From Actibacterium mucosum KCTC 23349 (lineage in GTDB: Bacteria; Pseudomonadota; Alphaproteobacteria; Rhodobacterales; Rhodobacteraceae), in contig NZ_JFKE01000005.1 in NCBI RefSeq assembly GCF_000647975.1, positions 62,001 through 126,000 of the forward strand: 64,000 nt of DNA, given 5' to 3'. Positions 18,136 to 26,956 of this stretch are shown here, one piece after another. Position numbers and translations under genes: made by a program. The notes under the pieces were generated by a model. That model saw only the letters and a list, made by a program, of their open reading frames with translations. It was not told the DNA's origin and did not search any database. Every line of letters begins with the position of its first letter. Positions within the stretch are counted from its first letter, which is position 1.

Positions 18136-18780
18136 TCAGTTTGTGGTTTCGACAGCGTTGAGCAAGGTGAGCACGGCGGGGCCGAGATCCTGCACGATCA
18201 GAGCGACGCCGTCGGCATTGGGGTGAATCCCGTCGGCTTGCATCAGTGCGGTGGGCACTTGCGTGCCGTCGGTGATGGCGGCCAGGAAATTGCGGCGCAT
18301 CTGTGTGCCGAACTCGGCGGCGAGTTCGGGATAGATGGCATCGAAGGCGGCTTTGTAGTCGGGGCCGTAATTGCCCGGGGCCGGCAGGCCGATCAGCAGG
18401 GTGGGCAGGTTGCGCGACTGCGCCTCGGCCAAGATGCCGGCGAGGTTGGCGCGGCTTGCCTCGGGCGGGATGCCGCGCAGCAGGTCGTTGCCGCCCAGCG
18501 CCACGATCAGGGCGTCAACCTCGGGTGTCAGCGTCCAGGCGATGCGTGACAGGCCCCCGGCGGTGGTGTCGCCCGAGACGCCGGCATTGATCACCGACAC
18601 CTCGGCCCCCTGGCCCTGCAGCCAGCGTTCCAGTTGCGGCACAAACCCCTGTTCCAGCGGCAGGCCAAAGCCTTGGGTCAGGCTGTCGCCCAGCGCGGCA
18701 ATGGTGGTTTCAGCCTGCGCGGCGGGTGCAAGTGCTGCGAAGAGGGCCATTGCGGCGATCAAAAGCTTGTGTTTGGCCAT
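18136..18780 (-). CDS. tesA: Periplasmic arylesterase/thioesterase TesA, SGNH family
   Basis: A 214-residue SGNH hydrolase that cleaves aryl esters and acyl thioesters in the periplasm. The signal peptide is 1-23 (KLLIAAMALFAALAPAAQA). Block I GDSLTQG contains the nucleophile about S33, block III GGND is at about 96-99, and block V DGIHPNADG holds the Asp-His pair. Length equals E. coli TesA. The ATG at 18780 is preferred, since upstream in-frame sequence is not signal-like. It is divergent from ybbA/ybbP, the same arrangement as in E. coli. Confidence 0.93.
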   Translation of the reverse strand: MAKHKLLIAAMALFAALAPAAQAETTIAALGDSLTQGFGLPLEQGFVPQLERWLQGQGAEVSVINAGVSGDTTAGGLSRIAWTLTPEVDALIVALGGNDLLRGIPPEASRANLAGILAEAQSRNLPTLLIGLPAPGNYGPDYKAAFDAIYPELAAEFGTQMRRNFLAAITDGTQVPTALMQADGIHPNADGVALIVQDLGPAVLTLLNAVETTN

Positions 18781-18826
18781 GTCTGCCCCATATCGCCATG
18801 AGAGGATGAGTGAAGAAAGGCGCCCG

Positions 18827-19519
18827 ATGAGCGATGTGATTCTGAGCCTGGAGAACGCGGCCCTGTCGCTGCGCGGCAATGCCGGCGAGGTCGAGATCTT
18901 GCGCGGTATCACACTGGCGGTGAGACGCGGCGAAACGCTGGGGCTTGTGGGGCCGTCGGGGTCTGGCAAGTCGTCGCTCCTTATGCTTCTTGGCGGGCTG
19001 GAACGCGCCACCGGCGGGCAGGTTCAGGCGCTGGACCGTGATCTGACCGCGATGGACGAGGACGCGCTGGCCCGGTTTCGCAGGGATCATATGGGCGTTG
19101 TGTTTCAGTCTTTCCACCTGATCCCCACCATGACGGCGCTGGAAAATGTTGCAACCCCGTTGGAGCTGGCCGGCGCATCGGACGCGTTTGAGCGGGCGGC
19201 CGACGAGTTGCGCGCCGTTGGGCTGGGCGAACGGCTGGACCATTATCCGGGCCAGATGTCGGGGGGCGAGCAGCAGCGTGTGGCGCTGGCCCGCGCCGCG
19301 GCGCCGCGGCCCGATATCCTGTTGGCGGACGAGCCGACGGGGAACCTGGATGGCGCCAATGGTGCGGCGATCATGGACATGCTGTTTGGTCTTCGCGAGC
19401 GGCACGGCACCACGCTGGTTCTGGTGACCCATGCGCCGGAACTGGCGGCGCGTTGTGACCGGGTGATCACCCTGCGCGACGGGCAGATCGACAGCGCCGA
19501 AAAGGCCGCGGCGGAATGA
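18827..19519 (+). CDS. ybbA: ABC transporter ATPase, YbbA/LolD-like
   Basis: A 230-residue ATP-binding subunit of the MacB/LolD-type exporter class. Walker A is GPSGSGKSS (42-50), the Q-loop is in VVFQSFHLIPTM, the signature MSGGEQQR is present, Walker B ILLADEP is followed by the family-typical TGNLD, and the H-loop is in VTHAPE. The ATG at 18827 follows GAAAGG; an in-frame ATG at 18806 is possible. Its stop overlaps the start of the permease gene as ATGA, so the two are translationally coupled. In E. coli the pair neighbours tesA, as here. Confidence 0.92.
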   Translation: MSDVILSLENAALSLRGNAGEVEILRGITLAVRRGETLGLVGPSGSGKSSLLMLLGGLERATGGQVQALDRDLTAMDEDALARFRRDHMGVVFQSFHLIPTMTALENVATPLELAGASDAFERAADELRAVGLGERLDHYPGQMSGGEQQRVALARAAAPRPDILLADEPTGNLDGANGAAIMDMLFGLRERHGTTLVLVTHAPELAARCDRVITLRDGQIDSAEKAAAE

Positions 19520-22032
19520 GCGTCGCGTGGCGGATCGCCCGGCGCGAGCTGCGCGGTGGCTTGCGCGGGTTTTATGTGTTCCTGGCCTGTCTGGCGCTGG
19601 GCGTGGCGGCCATTGGCGCCGTGGGTTCGGTGCGCGAGGCCATCGCCGAGGGCTTGCGCGAAAACGGGGCCGAGATCCTGGGCGGCGATGCGCAGATCCG
19701 GTTCACCTATCGCTTCGCCACCCCTGATGAACGCGCCTGGATGGACGGCCGCAGTATGCAGGTGTCGGAGACCGTCGACTTCCGGTCGATGGTCACGGTG
19801 GCGCGTGAAGAAGGCACCGACCGGGCGCTGACGCAGGTGAAGGGGGTCGATGATCTCTATCCGCTTTACGGCGCGGTGGAGTTGAGCCCGGATGTGCCGC
19901 TGGATCAGGCCCTAGCGGGCGATCAGGCGGTGCTGGGCCAGTTGCTGGCCGACCGGTTGGGCCTGCAGGTGGGGGATCGGTTCCGGCTGGGCCAGAAAGA
20001 GTTCACCCTGTCTGCGGTGCTGATCGCTCTGCCCGATGATGGCAGCGCGGGCCTTTCCTTTGGCCCGCCAACGCTTCTGCGCCGCGCGGCGTTGGACGGT
20101 ACGGGGCTGATCACGCCGGGCACGCTTTATGAAAGCAGCTATCAGTTGAAAATCCCGCCCTCGGCGGATCTGCAATCGATGCAACAGGCCGCCGAGGCCG
20201 CCTTTCCCAATACCGGCATGCGCTGGCGCGACAGTCGTAATGCCGCGCCCGGTCTGACCACTTTCGTGGATCGAATCGGCGCGTTTTTGGTGCTGGTCGG
20301 GCTGGCGGGCATGGCCGTGGGCGGCGTCGGTGTGGCCGCCGCCGTGCGCGCCTATCTGGAGCGCAAAACCGCCGTGATTGCCACCCTGAAAACGATTGGG
20401 GCCGAGGGGCGGATGGTCTTTGCCACCTATCTGATCCAGATTGGCGTTCTGGCAGTGCTGGGCATCGCGCTGGGCCTGGTTCTGGCCATTCTGGCCCCGC
20501 TGGCCCTGGCGCCGATTGTCACGGCGCAGCTGCCCCTGCCGGTGCAGATCGCGATCTATCCCGGCCCGCTGGCCGAGGCGGCGCTTTATGGCGCGCTGTC
20601 GGCGCTTTTGTTCACGCTGTGGCCGCTGGCGCGGACCGAACAGATCCGCGCGGCGGCGCTTTTTCGCGATGCCGCAGGCCCGTCGCGCGGCTGGCCGGCG
20701 CCGCGGATGCTGTTGGCGATGCTGGTGGTGATCGTGGCTCTGGTGGGCAGCGCGGCCTACCTGTCGGGTATCCCGACGCTGACCTTGTGGGCGGCGGCGG
20801 GGGTGACCGGCGCGATGGTTCTGCTGTGGCTGTCGGCGCGCGGGGTGCAGGCGCTGTGCCGATACCTGGCGCGGCGCCCGGCCTTGCGCGGGCGCACCAC
20901 GCTGCGGCTGGCGCTGGGGGCCATTGGCGGGCCGGGGGGCGAAACCGGCGCGGTGGTCCTGTCGCTGGGTCTGGGGCTGACGGTTCTGGCCTCGGTCGGG
21001 CAGATCGACGCCAACTTGCGCGCCGCCATCGCCCAGGACCTGCCCGAGGTTGCGCCCTCCTATTTCATCGTCGATATCCAGCCCGCGCAGCTGGACGGAT
21101 ACCTCGACCGGGTCGAGAACGACCCCGGCGTGACGCGGGTGCAGACCGCGCCGATGCTGCGCGGCATCATCACCCGGATCAACGAGCAACCGGCGGCCGA
21201 AGTGGCGGGCGAGCATTGGGTGCTGAGCGGCGACCGGGGCGTGACCTATTCGGCCACCCCGCCACCGGGCACGGTGATCACCGCCGGCGATTGGTGGCCC
21301 GAGGATTACGTGGGCGATCCGGTGATGAGCTTTGCCGCCGAGGAGGGGGCCGAGATGGGGCTGAAACTGGGCGACGCGGTGACCGTGAACATCCTGGGCC
21401 GCGACATCACCGCCACCATCACCAGTTTCCGCGAGGTTGATTTCTCGACCGCCGGGATCGGCTTCATCCTGTCGATGAACCCCGCCGCGCTGCAAGGCGC
21501 GCCGCATACGGCGATCTCGACCGTTTATGCAGATGAGGCGGCCGAGGCGCCGCTGATCCGTGACCTGTCGAACGCTTATCCCAACATCACCGCGATCCGG
21601 GTGCGCGATGCGATCGACCGGGTGTCGGGCATTCTGACCGGGCTGGCCGCGGCGATCACCTATGGCGCGCTGGCCACGCTGGTCACCGGCATGTTCGTGC
21701 TGATCGGCACCGCGGCGGCGGGCGTGCGCGCGCGGGTCTACGAGGCTGCGATCCTGAAGACCATTGGGGGCGAGCGGGGGATGATCCTGCGCTATTTCGC
21801 CCTGCGCTCGGCCATTCTGGGTGCGGCGGCGGGGGCGGTCGCGGTGCTGGCCGGGGCGTTGGCCGGCTGGTCGGTGACCGAGTTCGTGATGGAGGGTGAT
21901 TACGCCTTTCAGCCGCTATCGGCCCTCGTGATCATCGCCGGAGGTGTCCTTGCCACCCTTCTGGCTGGCCTCGCCTTCGCCTTGCGGCCGCTGGCCGCCC
22001 GCCCCACCGGCGTTCTGCGCGCGCGCGAGTGA
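19516..22032 (+). CDS. ybbP: FtsX-like ABC transporter permease, YbbP type
   Basis: An 838-residue inner-membrane permease with two FtsX-like domains. There is one helix near the N-terminus, a large periplasmic domain (about 40-250), a three-helix FtsX bundle (about 255-380), further helices, a second periplasmic domain (about 500-690), and a final three-helix bundle (700-830) with the repeated motif ALATLVTGMFVLIGTAAAGVRARVYEAAILKTIG. It works with the ATPase encoded just upstream, probably extracting or moving an envelope lipid or lipoprotein. The 3' end overlaps the convergent AbrB-type gene by 117 bases. Confidence 0.92.
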   Translation: MSVAWRIARRELRGGLRGFYVFLACLALGVAAIGAVGSVREAIAEGLRENGAEILGGDAQIRFTYRFATPDERAWMDGRSMQVSETVDFRSMVTVAREEGTDRALTQVKGVDDLYPLYGAVELSPDVPLDQALAGDQAVLGQLLADRLGLQVGDRFRLGQKEFTLSAVLIALPDDGSAGLSFGPPTLLRRAALDGTGLITPGTLYESSYQLKIPPSADLQSMQQAAEAAFPNTGMRWRDSRNAAPGLTTFVDRIGAFLVLVGLAGMAVGGVGVAAAVRAYLERKTAVIATLKTIGAEGRMVFATYLIQIGVLAVLGIALGLVLAILAPLALAPIVTAQLPLPVQIAIYPGPLAEAALYGALSALLFTLWPLARTEQIRAAALFRDAAGPSRGWPAPRMLLAMLVVIVALVGSAAYLSGIPTLTLWAAAGVTGAMVLLWLSARGVQALCRYLARRPALRGRTTLRLALGAIGGPGGETGAVVLSLGLGLTVLASVGQIDANLRAAIAQDLPEVAPSYFIVDIQPAQLDGYLDRVENDPGVTRVQTAPMLRGIITRINEQPAAEVAGEHWVLSGDRGVTYSATPPPGTVITAGDWWPEDYVGDPVMSFAAEEGAEMGLKLGDAVTVNILGRDITATITSFREVDFSTAGIGFILSMNPAALQGAPHTAISTVYADEAAEAPLIRDLSNAYPNITAIRVRDAIDRVSGILTGLAAAITYGALATLVTGMFVLIGTAAAGVRARVYEAAILKTIGGERGMILRYFALRSAILGAAAGAVAVLAGALAGWSVTEFVMEGDYAFQPLSALVIIAGGVLATLLAGLAFALRPLAARPTGVLRARE

Positions 22033-23064
22033 GCGGCGCGTGCGGGCCACGGCGAACGGGATCAGCGCCGACAGAAAGAACAACCGGAACACGTGATGCG
22101 CGGCCACATAGGCCGGGTTCGCGTCCAGCAGCACCGACATCGCCATCATCGTCTCTAACCCGCCGGGCGCAAAGGCGATGACCACGGCCACCAGCGGCAC
22201 CCCCAGCAACATCGATACAGGCACCGCAAACACCAGCGCCGTCAATGCCGCAAGGCTGGTCAGGGTGAAAGAGGCAATGATGGCGCCGAGGAACATGCGA
22301 ATGGTGACGCCGTTGAACCGCGTGCCGATCAGGCTGCCCATGAAGGTGAACCCGACCGCCGTCAGCCACGGCGGGAACTGACCGGTCATGCTGCCCGATC
22401 CGTGCAGCACGCCCGATACCGCCATGCCGCCCAGCAACAGCGCCGCCGGCAGGTTCAGCCGCTTGAACACCAACCCCAAAGCCAGCGCGGCCAGGCCCAT
22501 CGGCACCAACAGCCACAGCGCCGTGACCGCGCGCGCAGAGGGTTCGGGCAAGGGGCCGCGATCCAGCAATTGCACCAAAACCGGCACCAGCAGGGTCAGA
22601 AACAACACGCGCAGCGATTGCACCAGCGCCACCCGGCGCGTGTCGGCCTCGCCCTCCTCGGCGATGGACAGAACAAAGCTCAGATGCCCCGGCGTGGCCG
22701 CCAGAAGCGCGGGCAGCCGGTCCAGCCCGATGACCCGCCGCATGAAGAAGGCTCCCAGCGCCATCATCACCGTCACCGCCAGCGCCAGCGCCAGCAGGCT
22801 GCCCGGCCAGCGCGCGGCGGTGGCCACGGCCTCGGGCGTGACGGCGGCGCCGACATTCATCCCGATCAGCAGAAAGAACGGATCGCGCAGGCGCGCCGGG
22901 ATGCCCACCGGCAGACCGGCCAGCGCCGCCAGGGTCACCATGGTGGCCGGCCCTGTCAGAAACGGTGCAGGGACTCGCAGGAATACGGCCAAGACAGCGC
23001 CAAAAGCACCAGCACCCAATGCAATAGCCGCGGGCAGATAGATCGATTTGAATGCGGAGTTCAC
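21916..23064 (-). CDS. AbrB-family (membrane AbrB duplication) protein
   Basis: About 382 residues with roughly ten hydrophobic helices in two similar halves, the pattern of the membrane AbrB/ammonia-monooxygenase-like family (possible transporter or transport regulator). Family blocks: PFFLLIGMNVGAAVTPE, LPALLAATPGHLSFVLSIAEE in half one and LTAVGFTFMGSLIGTRFN, FAPGGLETMMAMSVLLDANPAYVAAHHVFRL in half two. The start is uncertain. The GTG at 23064 begins right before the first helix; an ATG at 23136 would add 24 Arg-rich residues. The C-terminal ~39 residues are hydrophilic and lie antisense to ybbP. Confidence 0.85.
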   Translation of the reverse strand: MNSAFKSIYLPAAIALGAGAFGAVLAVFLRVPAPFLTGPATMVTLAALAGLPVGIPARLRDPFFLLIGMNVGAAVTPEAVATAARWPGSLLALALAVTVMMALGAFFMRRVIGLDRLPALLAATPGHLSFVLSIAEEGEADTRRVALVQSLRVLFLTLLVPVLVQLLDRGPLPEPSARAVTALWLLVPMGLAALALGLVFKRLNLPAALLLGGMAVSGVLHGSGSMTGQFPPWLTAVGFTFMGSLIGTRFNGVTIRMFLGAIIASFTLTSLAALTALVFAVPVSMLLGVPLVAVVIAFAPGGLETMMAMSVLLDANPAYVAAHHVFRLFFLSALIPFAVARTRRSLARAQNAGGAGGQRPQGEGEASQKGGKDTSGDDHEGR

Positions 23065-23101
23065 GGCCCTTATTGCGCCCCTTCGCCTGCGATTGTCAAT
23101 T

Positions 23102-23115
23102 GACCGACGTCGGTA
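23102..23115. promoter_or_regulatory. Palindrome upstream of AbrB-family gene
   Basis: ACCGACGTCGGT at 23103-23114 is a perfect 12-bp palindrome. On the minus strand it is followed by TTGACA, a -35-like sequence, within ~15 bases, then the GTG start of the AbrB-type gene. It is a possible operator; no matching regulator is encoded nearby. Confidence 0.3.
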
Positions 23116-23270
23116 ACGCCCATCGCGGTTCGACATGGATACTCTGGTAACGGCTGCGCTTTCCTAAGCAGGTGACGTGACATCAGTATGATGGTGAAAG
23201 CCGCCCAAGCGGCGCTGTTGCGGCGGCAAAGTGCCGAACGCTGTGACCGATAGTTATGTTTGCGCAAAGA

Positions 23271-23732
23271 TTATTGTATCAGCCTGCGACGCAATTCGGG
23301 ATCGGGCAAGGTGCACATGTTGCCTTTGCCGAACAGCGCATATCGGTTGCGGGCAAGACGTGCATAAAGCCAGTCCTGCAACCGGCGGGGCAACCAGTTC
23401 AGCAGGCTTACCGGGCGCAGCCAAATGCGAAGCTGGGGGTAGAACTGTGCCATGGCTTGCAACGAGCCATACGCCCGCCCGTCCTGGATAACCAACCACG
23501 TGTCCGGGTCGTCTGGTGCCATGCCGTAATGTTGCAGCAAGGCTGCACCAAGGGGGGACTGAACCGGCGCAATTCGCACACGGTCGTCCGTGTCCCATCG
23601 CGCAACGCGTCGCGCGCCGACTGAACATAACGAACACTCGGCATCCATCACCAAAAGTATCCGGCCTTGGTCGAAAGGCGGCACTTGCGGATCGCCGAGA
23701 TAGGAAAACGGGGCGTGAGAAATGGGACGCAT
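23271..23732 (-). CDS. DCC-family (DUF393) thiol-disulfide oxidoreductase-like protein
   Basis: A ~153-residue DUF393 protein. The family is named for its DxxCxxC motif, present here as MDAECSLCSVGARR near residues 29-42 and thioredoxin-like in placement. Following blocks WLVIQDGRAYGSLQAM and LLNWLPRRLQDWLYARLARNRYALFGK are also typical. Redox activity is suggested by the motif, not shown. The ATG at 23732 has AAGG eight bases upstream; a GTG at 23741 would add three residues. It is divergent from the ABC ATPase gene at 23898 and faces the same way as the AbrB-family gene. Confidence 0.88.
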   Translation of the reverse strand: MRPISHAPFSYLGDPQVPPFDQGRILLVMDAECSLCSVGARRVARWDTDDRVRIAPVQSPLGAALLQHYGMAPDDPDTWLVIQDGRAYGSLQAMAQFYPQLRIWLRPVSLLNWLPRRLQDWLYARLARNRYALFGKGNMCTLPDPELRRRLIQ

Positions 23733-23897
23733 GACACTCACCTTACTGTTTTATAGGTAGGTTCGGTTCAAATATGACTCAAGCGCGAACGTCTGAGAAT
23801 CGTTGCTGTCCTGACGGAAATTTTGACGCAGTGGGGTCGATTTTCTGGCGCCCAGACCCAGCTGGGATAAGGTAGCCGCAGTGAACAGGAGTGCCCG

Positions 23898-24545
23898 ATG
23901 ATAGAGATTGCCGCGGTGTCCAAAAAGTTTTCGGACGGGCAAAGGGTTTTGAACGGTGTGTCGCTGAAATTGGCCGCGGGTGAGAGCCTGGCACTGATGG
24001 GCGACTCGGGATCGGGCAAAAGCACATTCCTGAACATCTGCGCGGGGCTGGAGCCGCCGGATAAGGGGCAGGTGCGTATCGCCGGCGAAGATATTGCGGC
24101 CTTGTCCGACACGGCGCGCGCCACGTTGCGGGCGCGCAGGTTGGGGCTGGTGTTTCTGCATTTCAACCTGATCCCGTCCCTGTCGGTGTCCGACAATCTG
24201 GTGTTTCAGGCACGGTTGGCAGGACAGTACGATGCAGCGTGGACAACCGACCTTGCAGCGCGATTGGGCCTGACGAACCTTCTGGCGCAGTATCCCGAGA
24301 CCCTTTCGGGCGGCCAGCAGCAGCGTGTGGCGATCGGTCGGGCGCTGGCCGGGCGTCCGGGGCTGATCCTGGCGGACGAACCCACCGGAAATCTGGACGA
24401 AGGCACCAGCGACAACGTGATGGACCTGTTCCTGTCGCTGATCAGGGATACAGGCGCGGCGCTGTTAATGGTCACCCATTCGCCGCGCATGGCGGCAATG
24501 TTGCAATCGCAGGCGATCCTGCGCGGCGGCGAGTTGATAAGGTGA
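23898..24545 (+). CDS. ABC transporter ATPase, LolD/DevA-like
   Basis: A 215-residue ATPase of the MacB/LolD class. It has Walker A GDSGSGKST (35-43), a Q-loop in LVFLHFNLIPSL, signature LSGGQQQR, Walker B LILADEP followed by TGNLD, and H-loop VTHSPR. It powers the FtsX-type permease encoded next. The ATG at 23898 has CAGGAG upstream. The stop TGA overlaps the permease GTG start. Together with the AttH-like gene this is a three-gene exporter operon distinct from ybbAP. Confidence 0.9.
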   Translation: MIEIAAVSKKFSDGQRVLNGVSLKLAAGESLALMGDSGSGKSTFLNICAGLEPPDKGQVRIAGEDIAALSDTARATLRARRLGLVFLHFNLIPSLSVSDNLVFQARLAGQYDAAWTTDLAARLGLTNLLAQYPETLSGGQQQRVAIGRALAGRPGLILADEPTGNLDEGTSDNVMDLFLSLIRDTGAALLMVTHSPRMAAMLQSQAILRGGELIR

Positions 24546-26956
24546 GGGGCGTGGTCCTCAAGGCGTTGCTGAGCCATTGGCGGCGGCGTCCGTTGCAATT
24601 GTTCAGCCTTGCCTTTGGACTGGCGCTGGCGACGGCGTTGTGGACCGGTGTGCAGGCGATCAATGCACAAGCGCGGCAATCTTATGCCGAAGCGGCGCGC
24701 AGTTTGGGGCAGATCGGATTTGACCAGATCATCGCGCCGGGCGGTGTATTGTTCGATCAGTCGATTTATGTGGCGCTGCGCCGTGCCGGATGGCAGGTGT
24801 CGCCGGTGCTGCAGGGCCAATTGCGTGTTAACGGACCGCAAAGTGTTGATGTGATTGGCATGGACCCGCTGAGCATGCCTTCGCCGGTTACAAGCAGCGC
24901 GATGGAAGGCGGGGCGGGTTTGCTGACCTTTATCACCCCGCCGGGTCAGGCCATGGCGCATCCCGAAACGGTTGCCGCGCTGCAGGGTGCCGAAGGGTTG
25001 CCTGAACTGTTGCCTGTGGACGGCGTGCCGCCGGGGCAATTGATGGTGGATATCGGCGTGGCGCAGCACTTGCTTGACGCACCGGGGCAGGTGAGCCGCC
25101 TGATCGTGTTAGACGAACAGCCACTGGCCCGCGCGGCGTTGCATGAGGTTGCGCCAGAGCTTCAACTGCGCACGGGGCAGGACACGTCGGATATCGCGCG
25201 GCTTACCGACAGTTTCCATTTGAACCTGACGGCCTTCGGCTTGCTGTCCGCCGGAGTTGGGCTTTTCATCGTGCATGCGGCAATTGGCCTTGCGTTCGAG
25301 CAACGCCGGGTGATGTTCCGCACCCTTCGCGCGCTGGGCGTGTCGCTGAATGCGCTGACACTGGCCTTGGTGGCTGAGTTGTTGGTTTTTGCAATTGTCA
25401 CCGGCGCGATCGGTGTGGTGTTGGGATATGTCATCGCTGCGTTGCTTTTACCCGATGTCGCGGCGACCTTGCGCGGTCTTTACGGTGCCGGGGTATCGGG
25501 CACACTCAGTCTGCAGCCCGCTTGGTGGTTGGGCGGATTGGGCGTGGCGATGTTGGGCACCGCGATCTCTGCATCGCAAAGCCTTTGGCGGTTATGGCGC
25601 ATGGGTATTCTGGCCCCGGCGCGCCCCCGCGCATGGGCGCGGCAATCGCAGCGCGGATTGTGGCGGCAACTGGCGGTGTCGCTGGTGCTGGGCGTTCTTG
25701 CGGTGGCTTTGGCGCGCTGGGGGCAGGGGCTGGTGGCTGGATTCGCGATGCTGGGCGCATTGTTGATGGGGGCGGCTTTGGCGCTGCCACCAGTTCTGAG
25801 CGGGTTGGCTGCACTGGCTGCTCGCGCTTCACGCGGCGCTTTGGCCGGATGGTTCTGGGCCGATACACGGCACCAGATGCCGGGCATTTCGCTGGCATTG
25901 ATGGCGCTGCTGTTGGCGGTGGCAGCGAATATTGGCGTGTCGACCATGGTCGGCAGCTTCCGGGCCGCATTTACCGGATGGCTGGATCAGGTGATGGTGT
26001 CCGAGCTTTATGTACAGGCACGTGACGAGGCCGAGGCCGAAGCATTGGACGACTGGTTCGAAACCCGGGCGGATGCGGTTCTGCCCATCTGGTCGGACCG
26101 GGTGGAGTTGTCGGGCCTGCCGGGCGAGGTTTATGGGATCGTTGATCACAGCACTTATCGCGACAACCGTGTTTTGTTGTCTGGCCGCGAGGATGCGTGG
26201 GATAGGGTATTTGCCGAGCAAGGGGCCCTGATCAGCGAACAATTGTCTTATGGGGCCGACCTGTCTGTGGGTGACGTCCTGAGCTTGCCCGGCGGGCTGG
26301 GTTTGTCGGTTGTGGGCATCTATGCCGATTACGGCAATCCCATGCCGCAGGCGCTGATTGCACAGCCGGTTTTCAATCGCGTTGCCAACGCACCGCAGCG
26401 CCTGCGACTGGCCGTGCGGGTGGCCCCGGAGAAGGTTGGCAACCTGATGCGCGAGACCGTAGAAGATTTCGGCCTGCCGGGCGAAAACATGACAGATCAG
26501 GCGTCGATCAAGGCAGTTTCGATACGCGTGTTCGAGCAGACATTTGCCATCACGGCGGTATTGAATGTTTTGACACTGGGCGTCGCCGGGTTTGCGATTT
26601 TGACCAGTTTGTTGACGCTTTCGGGCATGCGCCTGGCGCAGCTGGCACCAGTATGGGCCATCGGCCTCTCGCGATCGCGGTTGTCGGTTCTGGAGTTGGG
26701 GCGGGCCGCGCTCCTGACAGTGGTGACGGCCATCGTTGCTTTGCCGGTTGGGCTGTTGCTGGCATGGGCGCTGTTGGCGGTGGTAAACGTTGTGGCCTTT
26801 GGCTGGCGCATTCCCATGCAGCTGTTCCCTGTAGATTGGGCGGTGTTGGGCGTTGTGACGATGGTGGCCGGGGTCCTGTCAGCGGCCTGGCCAGCCTTGC
26901 GATTGGCACGGATTGCGCCGGCGGAGTTGTTAAAGGTGTTCGCGCATGAACGTTAA
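24542..26956 (+). CDS. FtsX-like ABC transporter permease
   Basis: An 804-residue inner-membrane permease. The first helix is at about 17-37, followed by a periplasmic domain, an FtsX three-helix block near 245-370, middle helices, a second periplasmic domain (about 480-650), and a last block of three helices ending RLARIAPAELLKVFAHER. The GTG at 24542 overlaps the ATPase stop (GTGA), which argues for coupling; a GTG at 24551 is an alternative. The 3' end overlaps the AttH-like gene by 11 bases. It likely exports or extracts a lipophilic envelope component. Confidence 0.88.
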   Translation: MRGVVLKALLSHWRRRPLQLFSLAFGLALATALWTGVQAINAQARQSYAEAARSLGQIGFDQIIAPGGVLFDQSIYVALRRAGWQVSPVLQGQLRVNGPQSVDVIGMDPLSMPSPVTSSAMEGGAGLLTFITPPGQAMAHPETVAALQGAEGLPELLPVDGVPPGQLMVDIGVAQHLLDAPGQVSRLIVLDEQPLARAALHEVAPELQLRTGQDTSDIARLTDSFHLNLTAFGLLSAGVGLFIVHAAIGLAFEQRRVMFRTLRALGVSLNALTLALVAELLVFAIVTGAIGVVLGYVIAALLLPDVAATLRGLYGAGVSGTLSLQPAWWLGGLGVAMLGTAISASQSLWRLWRMGILAPARPRAWARQSQRGLWRQLAVSLVLGVLAVALARWGQGLVAGFAMLGALLMGAALALPPVLSGLAALAARASRGALAGWFWADTRHQMPGISLALMALLLAVAANIGVSTMVGSFRAAFTGWLDQVMVSELYVQARDEAEAEALDDWFETRADAVLPIWSDRVELSGLPGEVYGIVDHSTYRDNRVLLSGREDAWDRVFAEQGALISEQLSYGADLSVGDVLSLPGGLGLSVVGIYADYGNPMPQALIAQPVFNRVANAPQRLRLAVRVAPEKVGNLMRETVEDFGLPGENMTDQASIKAVSIRVFEQTFAITAVLNVLTLGVAGFAILTSLLTLSGMRLAQLAPVWAIGLSRSRLSVLELGRAALLTVVTAIVALPVGLLLAWALLAVVNVVAFGWRIPMQLFPVDWAVLGVVTMVAGVLSAAWPALRLARIAPAELLKVFAHER

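Noticed and set aside
19912-21507. 531-codon open frame on the minus strand
   Set aside because: Antisense shadow of ybbP. The peptide is dominated by Arg, Gln and His with no family match.
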